A stretch of DNA of 64,000 nt from Reichenbachiella ulvae (GCF_025833875.1 NZ_JAOYOD010000001.1:4790501-4854500); one strand, 5' to 3'; positions 26,501-35,445 are shown, numbered from the stretch's first letter. A program made the numbers and translations. The notes: generated from the letters alone by a model not told the origin.

Positions 26501-26632
26501 AGAGAGTCCATGGTCTTGGGCTATGTTTCTGACCTGAATGGTGTCATGAGTGACATGCTGAGCCTGTAAACAAGGAAGGCCAGTTAATAGCGTGACGATA
26601 AGTAAGAGTTGCAACTTTCTCATAGAGTGCAT
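23573..26632 (-). CDS. Reg_prop propeller sensor histidine kinase (HisKA_2 type)
   Basis: About 1019 residues from ATG 26630-26632 (ATG 26621-26623 also possible). Signal peptide ending LQAQ. Two-bladed-array Reg_prop propellers run to about residue 690 with repeats such as GYLWIATQNGLNRFNG and GNIWVGTAKGLNKISNG. A Y_Y_Y domain follows (YQFMLKGFDQSWRPV), then a membrane helix (GLLIGTVVFVLLLAFVI), a coiled coil, a HisKA_2 domain with the phospho-His in MRELNHRVKNNLQLI, and an HATPase domain (LNELITNSIKHAF, DNGKGLPD). The receiver is the separate gene just downstream, unlike hybrid systems of Bacteroides. It likely senses glycan fragments in the periplasm. Confidence 0.9.
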   Translation of the reverse strand: MHSMRKLQLLLIVTLLTGLPCLQAQHVTHDTIQVRNIAQDHGLSQLNALSLDFDSLGYLWIATQNGLNRFNGISMEVFKANGKSHGLLDDHIRDLYYSNDTLWMATNTRSIIAYLISQNRYINFEDSLNLNRYPQTKFAYKITALNDQYMLAGTIDHCILIDKRDLSQNILNISEAKENEFVLALSPYQTDQFLFSTNFGNSYLLDLSQKSIVPFDLGVKDVKALLPLDHFTLLVGTENGLFSWDKNSSTLKAIPMPGQGNQVRSLFHWDNKHVFVGGENENHLLDNNHNWQEVIFANNIGKSLQTTVLSIKNDTQGGKWIGTDGRGVFYHHPNQKKFSPYRIQVKNAPKKDFISMFNFLREGDTLWMATEFGIVNYLFSSDTYKLYLTQNLDYTLAKDLQGGLWAGGFGDGLMKYNRKNDSFESISLPIEDKEVIQITPVSEDSLWIHTWSDGIYSFNILDHKVKKKSIKGSNLIRSRNSFIDSKGSIWLASDNGLYQIQNGKETYYDSLSNERVFAIDEDPEGNIWVGTAKGLNKISNGKTTFYLEQEGLPNDFIYGLESDSRGHIWVSTNYGISEFNPDTESFKNYTDQDGLQNNEFNGKASYKDEAGYLYFGGMNGFNIFHPDSIYTNQIVGQTVIESVELFGKPIDKNVKYLDQLSFSHDQNVITFNFVTLSYLWPEKNHYQFMLKGFDQSWRPVTKENSTTYTNLDPGTYQFIVKGSNNEMIWGPSTKLTITIRSPWYATMWFKGLLIGTVVFVLLLAFVIRDHQQKKNTLKLKRMVDERTKELTKSNRALNESLTLTRKQKENISFLMRELNHRVKNNLQLITSLIDFQNISISDQPHSDKLKQLQSRIFTVSKVHDLLTQSEMEDIRIDQFFTELSNDLIDFSGLKIDLQLDLAPIFCPSDKLTYLGLVLNELITNSIKHAFDKDQKDKIISIQLNQNEELLKMQYRDNGKGLPDLNLRKDSSIGFQLMDILTEELNGSLQTRSEKGAIFIFEFKMLGQNGLHLKTVSMDE

Positions 26633-26717
26633 GCAAACTATGATACTTTTTGGACAATTGAAAGTTGATAAAAAACACTCAACTTGTAATTTGAAGTGCT
26701 GCCCTATTGCTTTATGT

Positions 26718-26754
26718 CTCAACCCTAGCTTTTTTCACTAAAGTTAGGGTTGAG
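26718..26754 (-). repeat. Inverted repeat between GH2 and kinase genes, possible terminator
   Basis: A perfect 10-bp stem pairs CTCAACCCTA (26718-26727) with 26745-26754, loop 17 nt. It lies between the GH2 stop and the kinase start on the minus strand. No U-tract follows, so termination is uncertain. Confidence 0.4.
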
Positions 26755-26791
26755 AATATCACTTATCTTAAAATTATGTTCGATTCATGGT

Positions 26792-29227
26792 TTAGGGTTG
26801 AACCTGTAGTTTCGCCTTACCAGTCTTCAGTCCCGTGGCTGTAGCTTTGATGCGGATGGTACCTGGGTCGCGATCCCCTCTTATAATCAGCAATGCCTTT
26901 CCCTGGAATACCTTCCTCTCGTTGGACTGAAAAAGTTCTTCACTTATTACGTCAGCATTGCCTACTCCAGCGTTAGTGCCTGCACCACTTACCTCAAATT
27001 GAATGTTATGACTAGCATCAGGGACAAGTCTGCCTTCTCGGTCGGTGACTTTGACAGTGATGTAGGACAGGTCCAGTCCATCTGCTGTCAAATTAGTTCT
27101 ATCAGGCTCCAACACGATTTGATAAGCTTCACCTACTGTTTCGAGCTGGTGTTCTGCCACTACCTTGCCATCTATTCGGGCGATGGCTTTGATCTCTCCA
27201 GCTTGGTATGGTACGATCCATTCGAGCTGTTTGTGCATAGCCGGTCCGGTGTTGATGGGATTGTCTGGGTCGTACTCTTCTGCTGAGTAGGACTGAATGT
27301 CTTTGGTGTAATATTGTTCAGGAATCTGTTTTGTTCCTACTGATTTCCCGTTGATGAAAAGTTCTACTTCCTGTGCGTTGCTGAAAGTCATCAGTCGGAC
27401 AGAGTCTTTTCCTTGCCAATTCCAGTGAGAAAACATCGGCTGGAACCTTAAGTTAACTTCATTCCAATATTTAGTGGTTTCGTCGCTGGGATCATAAGAA
27501 GTGATGTGAACCATTGGCTCATCGCTGTGGAGACTTTGGATGTAGTAGCTGAAGGGCTTCCAGTGGTCATTCCAGTCTATGATGCCATTGGGCCATCCTT
27601 TGGCTGGCCATCCGAAGGACTCGCCGATGTAGTCGGTACCACCCCAGTAAAACATGCCCACGCCATAGTCGTGGTTGAAGTTGAACCATTCGTTGCCCAG
27701 ATTGCCGACTTGTGCCTCGCTGAGAATGAAGGTCAGCTGAGGATAATTAGCGCGATCGATAGGCCAGAACTCCTCGCGATAGTTGGTGCTGACGATGTCC
27801 ATGTAAAACTCCATTTCAGGTGGTCCTTCGCGGTAGTAATTTTCGGTTCTATAAGCACCACTCCTTCTGGAGGGGTGCAGGCCACAAGTGACCTTGCGCA
27901 TAGGCTCTAACTTATGTGCAAAATCCGCCATGGCCTTCATTTGGTCGATCCCAAAATTGTATTTCGGATCTCGTTGTTTCTTGGGTTCGTTACCCACACT
28001 CCAGATAAAGATGGAAGGATGGTTTCTGTCTCGGCGGATAAAAGACTCCAGGCTCGATCGCCAGTGGTCTTCGAAGGCATTGCCTTCACCGTAAAATTGA
28101 TCACTCCATTTGTCAAAGGCTTCATCAAAGACTAGGATTCCATTCTTGTCGCACCAGTCCAGGATGAATTCGTCGTGAGGATTGTGCGCTAGGCGGATGG
28201 CATTGCAGCCGAGTTTTTTTAATCCTTCCAGTCTTCGCTCGAACCCACGGTCAAAGGCAGCCGCACCCAGAGGTCCTAGATCGTGATGGATGTTTACTCC
28301 TTTCACCAGTACCTTTTCGCCATTGACGAGCAGCCCCCTGTCAGGATGAAAATCGATGCTTCTTACCCCGAAAGTCGTTTCGAATTGGTCGGTTACTTTT
28401 CCGTCTACAGAAACTGTGCTTAGTGCTTTGTACAGGTTGGGCGTTTGTGTCGACCAGAGCTGTGGAGATGAAATTTTTAGTTTTTGATTGTAAAAGTAAA
28501 GTTCGCCTGCTGCAAGAGGCACGATGCTATGGGTGGTCGCTATCTTTTCTCCTTTTGGATCAAAAATTTCCGTCAGCAGGGTGGTTTCTCTGGCTTCTGA
28601 AGCATCGTTCAATACTTCAGTCTGGATTTGGATACTAGCCTGCGTGTCACTAATCGCTGGAGTGGTGATGTAGGTGCCTTTGTCTACGATGTAGGTGGCG
28701 CTTCGCTTTCTGAGCCAAACATCGCGATAAATACCTTCGCCATTGTACCAGCGGGAGCTATTCATGTCAGTGTTGTCATATTGTACTGCGATCAGGTTTT
28801 TGCCTTCCTGGATTTGATCGGTGATATCGATTTCGAAGCGCTCATAGCCGTTGAGTTGGTGAGCGACCTCTTTCTCGTTGAAGTAGACCTTAGCATCTCG
28901 ATAGATTCCTTCGAAATAGAGGAAGAAGCGTTCATCTGCTTGAGGTAGACTTAGTTTGAGTTCTTTTCTGTACCATCCTTTCTGACGGGGACGGAAACCA
29001 TTTTTTTTATCACTATTGAGGCTGTCTTGGAAGAAAGCGCCATAGATCGAGGCGTCATGGGGAAGCTGAACGGTTTGCCATTGGCTATCGTCATAGGAGA
29101 ATAAGAAGGCTTTTGTGTCCTCTGCATGACTGAATTTCCAATCAAAATTGATGCGTTGATTGCTACGTGGCTGTGCCAATAGCAGATGAGACAGAAGAGT
29201 GAATAGTAATACTAGTCGAGTTTGCAT
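26792..29227 (-). CDS. Glycoside hydrolase family 2, beta-galactosidase-like, secreted
   Basis: 811 residues with a signal peptide ending LLLAQ. Domain order: GH2 sugar-binding jelly roll (INFDWKFSHAEDTKAFLFSY, GWYRKELKL), immunoglobulin-like domain, TIM barrel (VKGVNIHHDLGPLGAAAFD), then DUF4982-like and Ig-like C-terminal domains (SYITVKVTDREGRLVPDASH). The acid/base Glu is in FIWSVGNEPKK at about residue 415 and the probable nucleophile is the Glu in FILSEAQVG near 502. Activity could be beta-galactosidase or beta-glucuronidase. It is the first gene of the minus-strand glycan block. Confidence 0.87.
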   Translation of the reverse strand: MQTRLVLLFTLLSHLLLAQPRSNQRINFDWKFSHAEDTKAFLFSYDDSQWQTVQLPHDASIYGAFFQDSLNSDKKNGFRPRQKGWYRKELKLSLPQADERFFLYFEGIYRDAKVYFNEKEVAHQLNGYERFEIDITDQIQEGKNLIAVQYDNTDMNSSRWYNGEGIYRDVWLRKRSATYIVDKGTYITTPAISDTQASIQIQTEVLNDASEARETTLLTEIFDPKGEKIATTHSIVPLAAGELYFYNQKLKISSPQLWSTQTPNLYKALSTVSVDGKVTDQFETTFGVRSIDFHPDRGLLVNGEKVLVKGVNIHHDLGPLGAAAFDRGFERRLEGLKKLGCNAIRLAHNPHDEFILDWCDKNGILVFDEAFDKWSDQFYGEGNAFEDHWRSSLESFIRRDRNHPSIFIWSVGNEPKKQRDPKYNFGIDQMKAMADFAHKLEPMRKVTCGLHPSRRSGAYRTENYYREGPPEMEFYMDIVSTNYREEFWPIDRANYPQLTFILSEAQVGNLGNEWFNFNHDYGVGMFYWGGTDYIGESFGWPAKGWPNGIIDWNDHWKPFSYYIQSLHSDEPMVHITSYDPSDETTKYWNEVNLRFQPMFSHWNWQGKDSVRLMTFSNAQEVELFINGKSVGTKQIPEQYYTKDIQSYSAEEYDPDNPINTGPAMHKQLEWIVPYQAGEIKAIARIDGKVVAEHQLETVGEAYQIVLEPDRTNLTADGLDLSYITVKVTDREGRLVPDASHNIQFEVSGAGTNAGVGNADVISEELFQSNERKVFQGKALLIIRGDRDPGTIRIKATATGLKTGKAKLQVQP

Positions 29228-29408
29228 GTTTTAGAAATCTATTACCTAATAAGGTCGAATTATTTGTGAGATCAAATTAGAATTTTTTTTGCAGAGGAAT
29301 TGTCCTGCTCCATCCTGTTATTTGGGTCAAAGGGACTCAATTGGATGACATTTTTGGGATCTGATCAAAGGTCTGTATTTAGGAGTTCTTATGGCTTGAG
29401 AACTACAC

Positions 29409-30725
29409 TTAGTTTATCAAACGGCCAAAGTCATAAATTTCCTCTTTCTCCACTTCACCTTTTTTATCATAGTAAAGCCATGTCCCGTCTTTTTGGTTTC
29501 GCTGATAGTTTCCTTTTATTTCTGGCTCGCCAGATTTGTAATACTTGATGTATTCTCCGTCCAATCGGTCAAATTTGTAGTTTTTTATTTCTAGTGTTTT
29601 CCCATTTGGATAAAAGGCAGTACTCGAGCCATGTTTTTTTCCTTTTAGGTAGTTTTCTATCAGCAGTTTCTTCCCCTTTTCACTGTAAACCATTCTTTTG
29701 CCTTCCAATTTGCCCGCCTTGTAAGGCTCTTCGATGTGCAGGTCGCCTTTACTATTGAAGTATTTCCATGTTCCGGTTTTGAATCCATCTTCATATCGAA
29801 TGCTAGCGGTCAATTCACCCTTGTCGTTGAACTGTTCCTCCTGCCAATCTTTTTCATTGTTGGAGTAGTTGCTTTTAGATTTGACCTTGCCATTGGGGTA
29901 GTAGCTCAGGTTTTGCCCAGTCCTTTTCCCTTTCAGCAAATGAAGCTTTTGCTTGATCGTTCCATCAGGATAGTAAGAAACGATGTCTCCATTTAGCTGC
30001 CCATTGATGTATTGGCCGGAAGTTTCAAGCTGCCCATTTTCGTAGTATTTTTCATAAACTCCTTCTTGTGAACCATTGATCTGATGGGCCTTGGTATTGA
30101 GTTGACCATTGGGGTAGTAGCTGAGTTGCTCACCGTCAATTACCCCGTTTTTGTAATTGATTTGGGACTTTAGAACACCTGTTTCGTAGTAGGTTTTATT
30201 AATGCCGTGCTGTTTGCCTTTTAGGTAGGTGATTTCTTCTTTGATGTTGCCGCTAGGCCAGTACTCTACGACTAGTCCATCGGGTTTTCCATCTTTGAAT
30301 TGCGTCTCGTTTTTGACCTGACCGTCAGGGTAGTAAGAATGAAGAGTGCCGACTAAAGAATCATTTCTGAAAGTGCCTGACTGAATCAAATTACCGTCCA
30401 TGTCAAATACCTGTGTTTCTCCCTGACGTAAGCCTTCTAAATAGGTCGTTTTACGTTGGACCTGACCATTTTCATAGTAGTTGATGAAGTCACCATTTCT
30501 TTTTCCTTCCGAATAATTCCCAGTGACGATTAATTTGCCAGAGTAGCTATACATTTCATAAGGACCGTCGATGAGGGTGGTGTCATTCTTGTCAATTGTA
30601 AAATAGATCTCCTTGATCGGGTGCCCTTCATCTGAACCCTGCTCATATCTGGTTGTTACTTTCTTTTGAGCGAAAGCTGTAATTGCAAGAAGAGATAAAA
30701 TGATACTTAATACTTTGCTTTTCAT
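29409..30725 (-). CDS. MORN_2-repeat secreted protein (YwqK-like)
   Basis: 438 residues from ATG 30723-30725, chosen because a signal peptide (MKSKVLSIILSLLAITAFAQ) starts there; the frame is open to 30773. The mature protein is about 15 copies of a 22-24-residue repeat with the pattern G-x-x-x-x-YYxNGxxK (for example SYYPNGQLN and KYYENGQLE). These are MORN-variant beta-hairpin repeats. No catalytic domain is seen. It is probably a periplasmic or surface protein of unknown role. Confidence 0.8.
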   Translation of the reverse strand: MKSKVLSIILSLLAITAFAQKKVTTRYEQGSDEGHPIKEIYFTIDKNDTTLIDGPYEMYSYSGKLIVTGNYSEGKRNGDFINYYENGQVQRKTTYLEGLRQGETQVFDMDGNLIQSGTFRNDSLVGTLHSYYPDGQVKNETQFKDGKPDGLVVEYWPSGNIKEEITYLKGKQHGINKTYYETGVLKSQINYKNGVIDGEQLSYYPNGQLNTKAHQINGSQEGVYEKYYENGQLETSGQYINGQLNGDIVSYYPDGTIKQKLHLLKGKRTGQNLSYYPNGKVKSKSNYSNNEKDWQEEQFNDKGELTASIRYEDGFKTGTWKYFNSKGDLHIEEPYKAGKLEGKRMVYSEKGKKLLIENYLKGKKHGSSTAFYPNGKTLEIKNYKFDRLDGEYIKYYKSGEPEIKGNYQRNQKDGTWLYYDKKGEVEKEEIYDFGRLIN

Positions 30726-30797
30726 TCCTGATATTATCAAGGGCTTTGCTTCCTGAGACAACAAAGCCCTCATTCAATTTTTAACTAACTCGACGTT

Positions 30798-31976
30798 TTA
30801 GCATTTTTCAATCACAATTGCAGAGGCACCCCCTCCACCATTGCAAATTCCTGCTACTCCGATTTTTCCTTTTTTCTGATCTAAAACGGAAGTAAGAGTC
30901 GTAATGATACGTGCCCCTGAGGCTCCAAGTGGATGCCCAAGCGCAACTGCACCTCCCAATGTGTTGACTTTTTCCTTGTCCAGAGATAGCTCCTTGATAT
31001 TCGCCAGGGCCACTACGGAAAAAGCTTCGTTGATTTCATAATAATCAACATCTTCAGGCTTCAGACCCGCATTTGAGATGGCTTTTGGGATGGCCAAAGC
31101 AGGAGCAGTAGTGAACCAAAGTGGTTCGCGTGCCGCATCTGCAAAGCCGATGATTTTGGCTATTGGTTTCAGTCCTAGCTCTTCCATTTTTGTTTTGCTG
31201 ACGACTATTAATGCTGAAGCTCCGTCATTGATGGTCGAGGCGTTGGCAGCAGTCACTGTTCCGTCGGGATTGAAAACAGGTCTGAGTGATGGGATTTTTT
31301 CGAATTTCACTTTTCTGAATTCCTCGTCTTCAGATACAACTACTGGATCTCCTTTTCTCTGCGGAACTTCTACAGGAATGATTTCATTTTTAAATGCGCC
31401 TTTTTCTGTTGAGTCTGCAGATTTTTTATAAGAGTTGATGGCGTATTCATCCTGCTCCTCACGACTTATATTCATTTCCTTGGCGGTGTTGTCAGCACAG
31501 CTGCCCATGGGGAATTTGTGATAAGGTTCCCAAAGGCCGTCGTGGAGTAGGCCATCGAGCATCTGTCCATGTCCATAGCCATAACCATATCTTGCTTTGG
31601 GTAGATAATAGGGGATGTTCGACATGCTTTCCATACCTCCAGCAACCACTAGGTTGTTTTGGCCGAGCATGATGGACTGCGCGGCTAGCATCACGGATTT
31701 CATTCCAGATGCACATACTTTGTTGATGGTCGTACAAGGCACGTTGTAGCCTATGCCTGCGCCGATTGCTGCCTGTCTGGCAGGTGCCTGACCTAGTCCA
31801 GCTGATACGACATTGCCCATGTAGACTTCATCCACCTCTTCCGCCTTTACATTGGCTTTTTCCAATGCGCCTTTGATAGCTGTGGTACCGAGCGAAGTTG
31901 CCGAAAGGGAGGAAAGACTCCCACCAAAACTACCGATAGGCGTTCTGACTGCCGATACGATGTAAACTTCTTCCAT
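30798..31976 (-). CDS. Acetyl-CoA C-acetyltransferase (thiolase)
   Basis: 392 residues, the normal thiolase length. The nucleophilic Cys is at about residue 88 (NKVCASGMKS). The His motif GGAVALGHPLGASGARI and the second Cys in GICNGGGGASA are near the C-terminus. It condenses or cleaves acetyl-CoA/acetoacetyl-CoA or longer acyl chains; the sequence alone does not separate biosynthetic from degradative use. It stands alone, 72 nt from the MORN gene. Confidence 0.93.
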   Translation of the reverse strand: MEEVYIVSAVRTPIGSFGGSLSSLSATSLGTTAIKGALEKANVKAEEVDEVYMGNVVSAGLGQAPARQAAIGAGIGYNVPCTTINKVCASGMKSVMLAAQSIMLGQNNLVVAGGMESMSNIPYYLPKARYGYGYGHGQMLDGLLHDGLWEPYHKFPMGSCADNTAKEMNISREEQDEYAINSYKKSADSTEKGAFKNEIIPVEVPQRKGDPVVVSEDEEFRKVKFEKIPSLRPVFNPDGTVTAANASTINDGASALIVVSKTKMEELGLKPIAKIIGFADAAREPLWFTTAPALAIPKAISNAGLKPEDVDYYEINEAFSVVALANIKELSLDKEKVNTLGGAVALGHPLGASGARIITTLTSVLDQKKGKIGVAGICNGGGGASAIVIEKC

Positions 31977-32138
31977 AATTCTTTGTGTTTTTGGGTCTAT
32001 TCTCGATCCGAAGCTCGAGAGTTAATTGTTAATGGGTGATAGTTGTTAGGAGATTTGCAGTGATATGACGATGTTATGTTCACCACTATTTTATTTTTTA
32101 TTGTCCATTAAACTATCCCCGGTAATTTAATCAATGAC

Positions 32139-33686
32139 TCATGCGATACTCAAACGATCGGACGCTTTTTCTTGAATGATATCCTGTACCGGACGGTTTT
32201 CTATTTTCGATTCCAGCCAGGAGATAATGTCAAAGTAAATAAAGGCCCGTTTTTCATAAGGGTCCTTCGACAATTCCAAAAGGTTGTTTCTCAGGGTTTC
32301 GAAGCGTTTTTTCAGTTCCTCTTCGGTAATGTTCGTCTTCAATCGTACCAGGAAGTTGAGGATGTATTTCTGAAACTGATGGAGGTCTTCTTTCTTCAGG
32401 AGAAAACGATAAGTCGACCGAACATAGTACTCGATCAATTCCATATTGCCCAACTCATAATGGCTGATTAGATTGACTATGCGTGCAAAACCATGGATGT
32501 CTTCACGTAGATCCACCTCGTGAGAATTGATGATTTTGTTGAGCCACGAAACGGCTGTTTTATAATCTTCATTTCCGAAGTAAAGACAGGCAGTTTTGAA
32601 GTACATGATCACGCGCGAATGTGGGTCTAGTTGCAAGGCAAAGTGCTCGATGCCCGGCATGATTCTGTCCATCAAGGCCACTCCTCGAGCGAAATCTCCT
32701 TTCATAAACAAGCGATTGAATTCGTGAACAAAAGTGTATTTCTGAAGTTTCAACCGGATGTTCTCATTCAGATATGCAGAAGGTAGATTATTGAGCGAGC
32801 GAAGTTCACGGGTCGTGTTTTGAAATTCTCGATACTTAAGCAGTTTGTTTTGGGCGATTAATAGATAATTCAGACTGGAAATGTAGATCTCCAGCCTGGA
32901 AAGAATCAAGGTCTTTTGGCCAGTGAATAGTTCTACCAATTTGCTCGCATACTCGTACCCTCTGTCGAAATCCTGTATAAAGAAGTAGTAGCCAATATAT
33001 AAGTTGTATAGCCCGATCTTTTCGCTAACTGAAAAGGAGTCTTCTTCGAATAGAGGAAGGTTGGTTTGAAACACGTTATTGATCTCGCGAAAATCCTGTT
33101 CGTTTCGGATGAAGCCAATTTTCTTGTACATGGCTTGCAATTTGAACTGAAGGTTGGAAAAAGCATTGATGTGGTTGATGCGCATCGCGGTTTCTTCTAT
33201 TTCGGTGATCACCTTGTTGGTGCGTTCCAGACTATCGCGCACTGTTTGTCGAGTCAGCATTTGCTTCTCCCATTTTAGGATCTCTAGCTGCATTTCCAGG
33301 TTGTCACTTTTGATTGCAAGCTTCTTGGCCTTTTTGATCACCTCGGCACATTGAGAGTACAGACTCTTATTGAACAAAATCTCAGCATGATCTACCATGT
33401 CACGGATTTTAATGTTAGGCAGTGTATTGGAGTTATAGTCCCTTAGAGATTCCAAAACCTTGGTGTAGAGATGAGCCTTCAGGTTAGAAAGTTGACTGGC
33501 TTTGATTCCAGGTTCCATCGCCAATATTTCTTCGTCATCAAATTGCTTCTGTTTCTCTATGATGGCGAACAACCTTGTGTATTTTGCATTTTCCGTCCCC
33601 TGGCTCGACATTTTGAAATAGCGCTTTTCACTTTTCTTGAGCGACTTAATCAATAGAAATAATGAGTCCGATCTTTCTTTAGACAT
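32139..33686 (-). CDS. Conserved Bacteroidota all-helical protein, unknown function
   Basis: 515 residues, no signal peptide or membrane segment. Predicted almost entirely alpha-helical, with regularly spaced aromatic and Leu residues in TPR-like antiparallel helices (for example LYNLYIGYYFFIQDFDRGYE). The N-terminus SLFLLIKSLKKSEKRYFKM looks like a conserved family start. It is divergent from leuA with 147 bp between starts. I do not recognise a specific function; a cytoplasmic scaffold role is possible. Confidence 0.7.
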   Translation of the reverse strand: MSKERSDSLFLLIKSLKKSEKRYFKMSSQGTENAKYTRLFAIIEKQKQFDDEEILAMEPGIKASQLSNLKAHLYTKVLESLRDYNSNTLPNIKIRDMVDHAEILFNKSLYSQCAEVIKKAKKLAIKSDNLEMQLEILKWEKQMLTRQTVRDSLERTNKVITEIEETAMRINHINAFSNLQFKLQAMYKKIGFIRNEQDFREINNVFQTNLPLFEEDSFSVSEKIGLYNLYIGYYFFIQDFDRGYEYASKLVELFTGQKTLILSRLEIYISSLNYLLIAQNKLLKYREFQNTTRELRSLNNLPSAYLNENIRLKLQKYTFVHEFNRLFMKGDFARGVALMDRIMPGIEHFALQLDPHSRVIMYFKTACLYFGNEDYKTAVSWLNKIINSHEVDLREDIHGFARIVNLISHYELGNMELIEYYVRSTYRFLLKKEDLHQFQKYILNFLVRLKTNITEEELKKRFETLRNNLLELSKDPYEKRAFIYFDIISWLESKIENRPVQDIIQEKASDRLSIA

Positions 33687-33833
33687 TGTAATTGCAATTG
33701 ATCTTAATATACGTTTTAGCTCTGTTTTGGTTGGTTATTGCTCTGTTAGAGATCGTAATTAAATAAAACTATGGTATTTTTTAGCGAATTATCGCTAATT
33801 ACTTTTGAGTCATTAGAATTATAAAAGAAGACT

Positions 33834-34994
33834 ATGGATAATCGCATACACATATTCGACACTACTCTGAGAGACGGAGAACAAGTACCAGGCTGCAGAT
33901 TGAATACTAAAGATAAGCTTTTGATCGCAGAAGAACTGGAATCTTTAGGTGTTGATATCATCGAGGCGGGCTTTCCTATCTCCAGCCCTGGGGATTTTGA
34001 GTCGGTAGCGGAGATTGCGAAAATCGTCAAAAATGCTACAGTATGTGGATTGACTCGTGCTGTACAAAAGGATATAGAAGTGGCAGCCGAAGCACTCAAA
34101 CATGCCAAGTTCCCAAGAATTCACACAGGTATTGGGACCTCAGATCAGCACGTGTTTACTAAGATCAAAACTACTCGTGAGGATATTTTGGTCAGAAGTA
34201 AGCAAGCCGTAAGATGGGCAAAGAAGTACGTGGATGATGTTGAGTTCTATGCAGAGGATGCAGGGCGTACAGAAAATGCCTTTTTGGCTCAAGTGGTAGA
34301 GGCGGTGATAGCTGAAGGTGCTACTGTAGTGAATATTCCAGATACTACTGGATACTGCTTGCCAGAGGAGTACGGAGCTAAAATCAAGTACCTAAAAGAA
34401 AATGTGAAAGGCATCGAAAAAGCCATCATATCCACTCACTGTCACAATGATTTGGGATTGGCCACTGCTAACTCAATCGCAGGTGTACAAAACGGAGCTC
34501 GTCAGATCGAATGTACCATCAATGGTATTGGAGAAAGAGCAGGAAACACGGCACTCGAAGAAGTAGTGATGATCATGCGCAAGCACAACTGGATGAAAGC
34601 AGAAACGGGTGTGGTATCGAAAAGACTGAATGCTATCAGTAAGCTGGTTTCAGAGAAAATGAGAATGCCAGTGCAGCCTAACAAGGCGATAGTGGGGTCT
34701 AATGCATTTTCTCACTCATCAGGTATCCATCAGGATGGTGTGATCAAGAACAGAGACAATTATGAAATCATCGATCCGGCTGAAGTAGGGGTAAACGAAT
34801 CGTCGATTATCCTAACTGCAAGAAGTGGTAGAGCTGCGTTGAATTATAGACTAGAAAACCTTGGAGCAAAATTGTCTAAGGATGAATTGGAAGTGATTTA
34901 TCAGGACTTTTTGAAAGTAGCTGATCAGCATAGTGTGGTGGAGGACGAACAACTGAAGGAGTTGATGAGTGCACACCAGGCCATCGATGCTTAA
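33834..34994 (+). CDS. leuA: 2-Isopropylmalate synthase, short form without regulatory domain
   Basis: 386 residues. The HMGL-like TIM barrel starts [16 protein letters not shown] (metal-binding Asp), has [14 protein letters not shown] with the metal-binding His pair and [15 protein letters not shown]. After the barrel only a linker region remains; the ~130-residue C-terminal leucine-binding LeuA dimer domain of long-form enzymes is missing. Short forms are usual in Bacteroidota, and homocitrate or citramalate activity cannot be excluded, but the position beside the ilv operon supports LeuA. It has its own terminator, so it is separate from the ilv transcript. Confidence 0.85.
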   Translation: MDNRIHIFDTTLRDGEQVPGCRLNTKDKLLIAEELESLGVDIIEAGFPISSPGDFESVAEIAKIVKNATVCGLTRAVQKDIEVAAEALKHAKFPRIHTGIGTSDQHVFTKIKTTREDILVRSKQAVRWAKKYVDDVEFYAEDAGRTENAFLAQVVEAVIAEGATVVNIPDTTGYCLPEEYGAKIKYLKENVKGIEKAIISTHCHNDLGLATANSIAGVQNGARQIECTINGIGERAGNTALEEVVMIMRKHNWMKAETGVVSKRLNAISKLVSEKMRMPVQPNKAIVGSNAFSHSSGIHQDGVIKNRDNYEIIDPAEVGVNESSIILTARSGRAALNYRLENLGAKLSKDELEVIYQDFLKVADQHSVVEDEQLKELMSAHQAIDA

Positions 34995-35348
34995 TAAAGA
35001 TATGAAGTACAAGTTGAATTCGAAACAATCTGAAAAAGGCAACCAGTCCAAAGCAAAGGCTGATAAGGGTTTAGAACATGAATTGAATAGTCGCATGTTT
35101 CTACCTTCGAGTCAATGCCGTGGTAGCAAGAGTCATTATCTCTTCGCATTTGGAGCGGAAAGCCTGAATTGACAAAATCGAGCCCTTTAGTAGAAGGCAA
35201 AGGGAAAGAAGAATGAGGAAAATGTTCCTCATTTTTTCTATACAGGATTGAAATTGTAATGTGTGGGAAGGCCATTTGATAAAAAACAAACTTTTTGTTT
35301 GGAACTAAAAATTAAAATGATCTCCTTTGGCAATAATTAAAGAACGAA
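34995..35348 (+). other. Non-coding stretch between leuA and the ilv leader
   Basis: It contains the leuA terminator at 35212-35237 and then an AT-rich segment that should hold the ilv promoter. A weak Bacteroidota-type candidate is TTTG at 35298-35301, 20 nt before CTCCTTTG at 35322-35329. Short frames at 35002-35172 (plus) and 35101-35289 (minus) are not convincing genes. Confidence 0.4.
35212..35237 (+). terminator. Intrinsic terminator of leuA
   Basis: A perfect 9-bp stem pairs AATGAGGAA (35212-35220) with 35225-35233, loop AATG, followed by a T6 run. It separates leuA transcription from the attenuated ilv operon. Confidence 0.8.
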
Positions 35349-35417
35349 ATGATAACAATTATTGTCATAGCATTAACGATTGTAGCAGTGGTCGCGTGGG
35401 CCACCGGTCGGGAGTGA
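35349..35417 (+). CDS. First ilv leader peptide (22 codons)
   Basis: An ATG-to-TGA ORF of 22 codons. Ile is at codons 2, 4, 5, 7 and 11, Val at 6, 12, 14 and 15, Leu at 9, and Thr at 3, 10 and 19, so 10 of 22 residues are branched-chain. It is followed after 28 nt by a strong intrinsic terminator. The last bases of the ORF, GGGAGTGA (35410-35417, including the stop), are complementary to TCATTCCC (35451-35458) in the ascending arm of that terminator (8 bp, one G-U). This is the layout of classical ribosome-mediated attenuation: stalling at Ile/Val codons would leave the antiterminator free to form. It lies about 240 nt upstream of ilvE. Confidence 0.8.
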   Translation: MITIIVIALTIVAVVAWATGRE

Positions 35418-35445
35418 TATATCAATAATTTTAGAAAAATATTTG

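Noticed and set aside
35002..35172. Plus-strand 56-codon ORF right after leuA
   Set aside because: Lys/Gln-rich with no recognisable fold, ends short of the leuA terminator; it may simply be the 3' untranslated region.
35101..35289. Minus-strand ORF with a signal-peptide-like start (MRNIFLILLSLCLLLKGS)
   Set aside because: Its start lies inside the perfect leuA terminator hairpin and there is no supporting domain; the hydrophobic run comes from AT-rich sequence.
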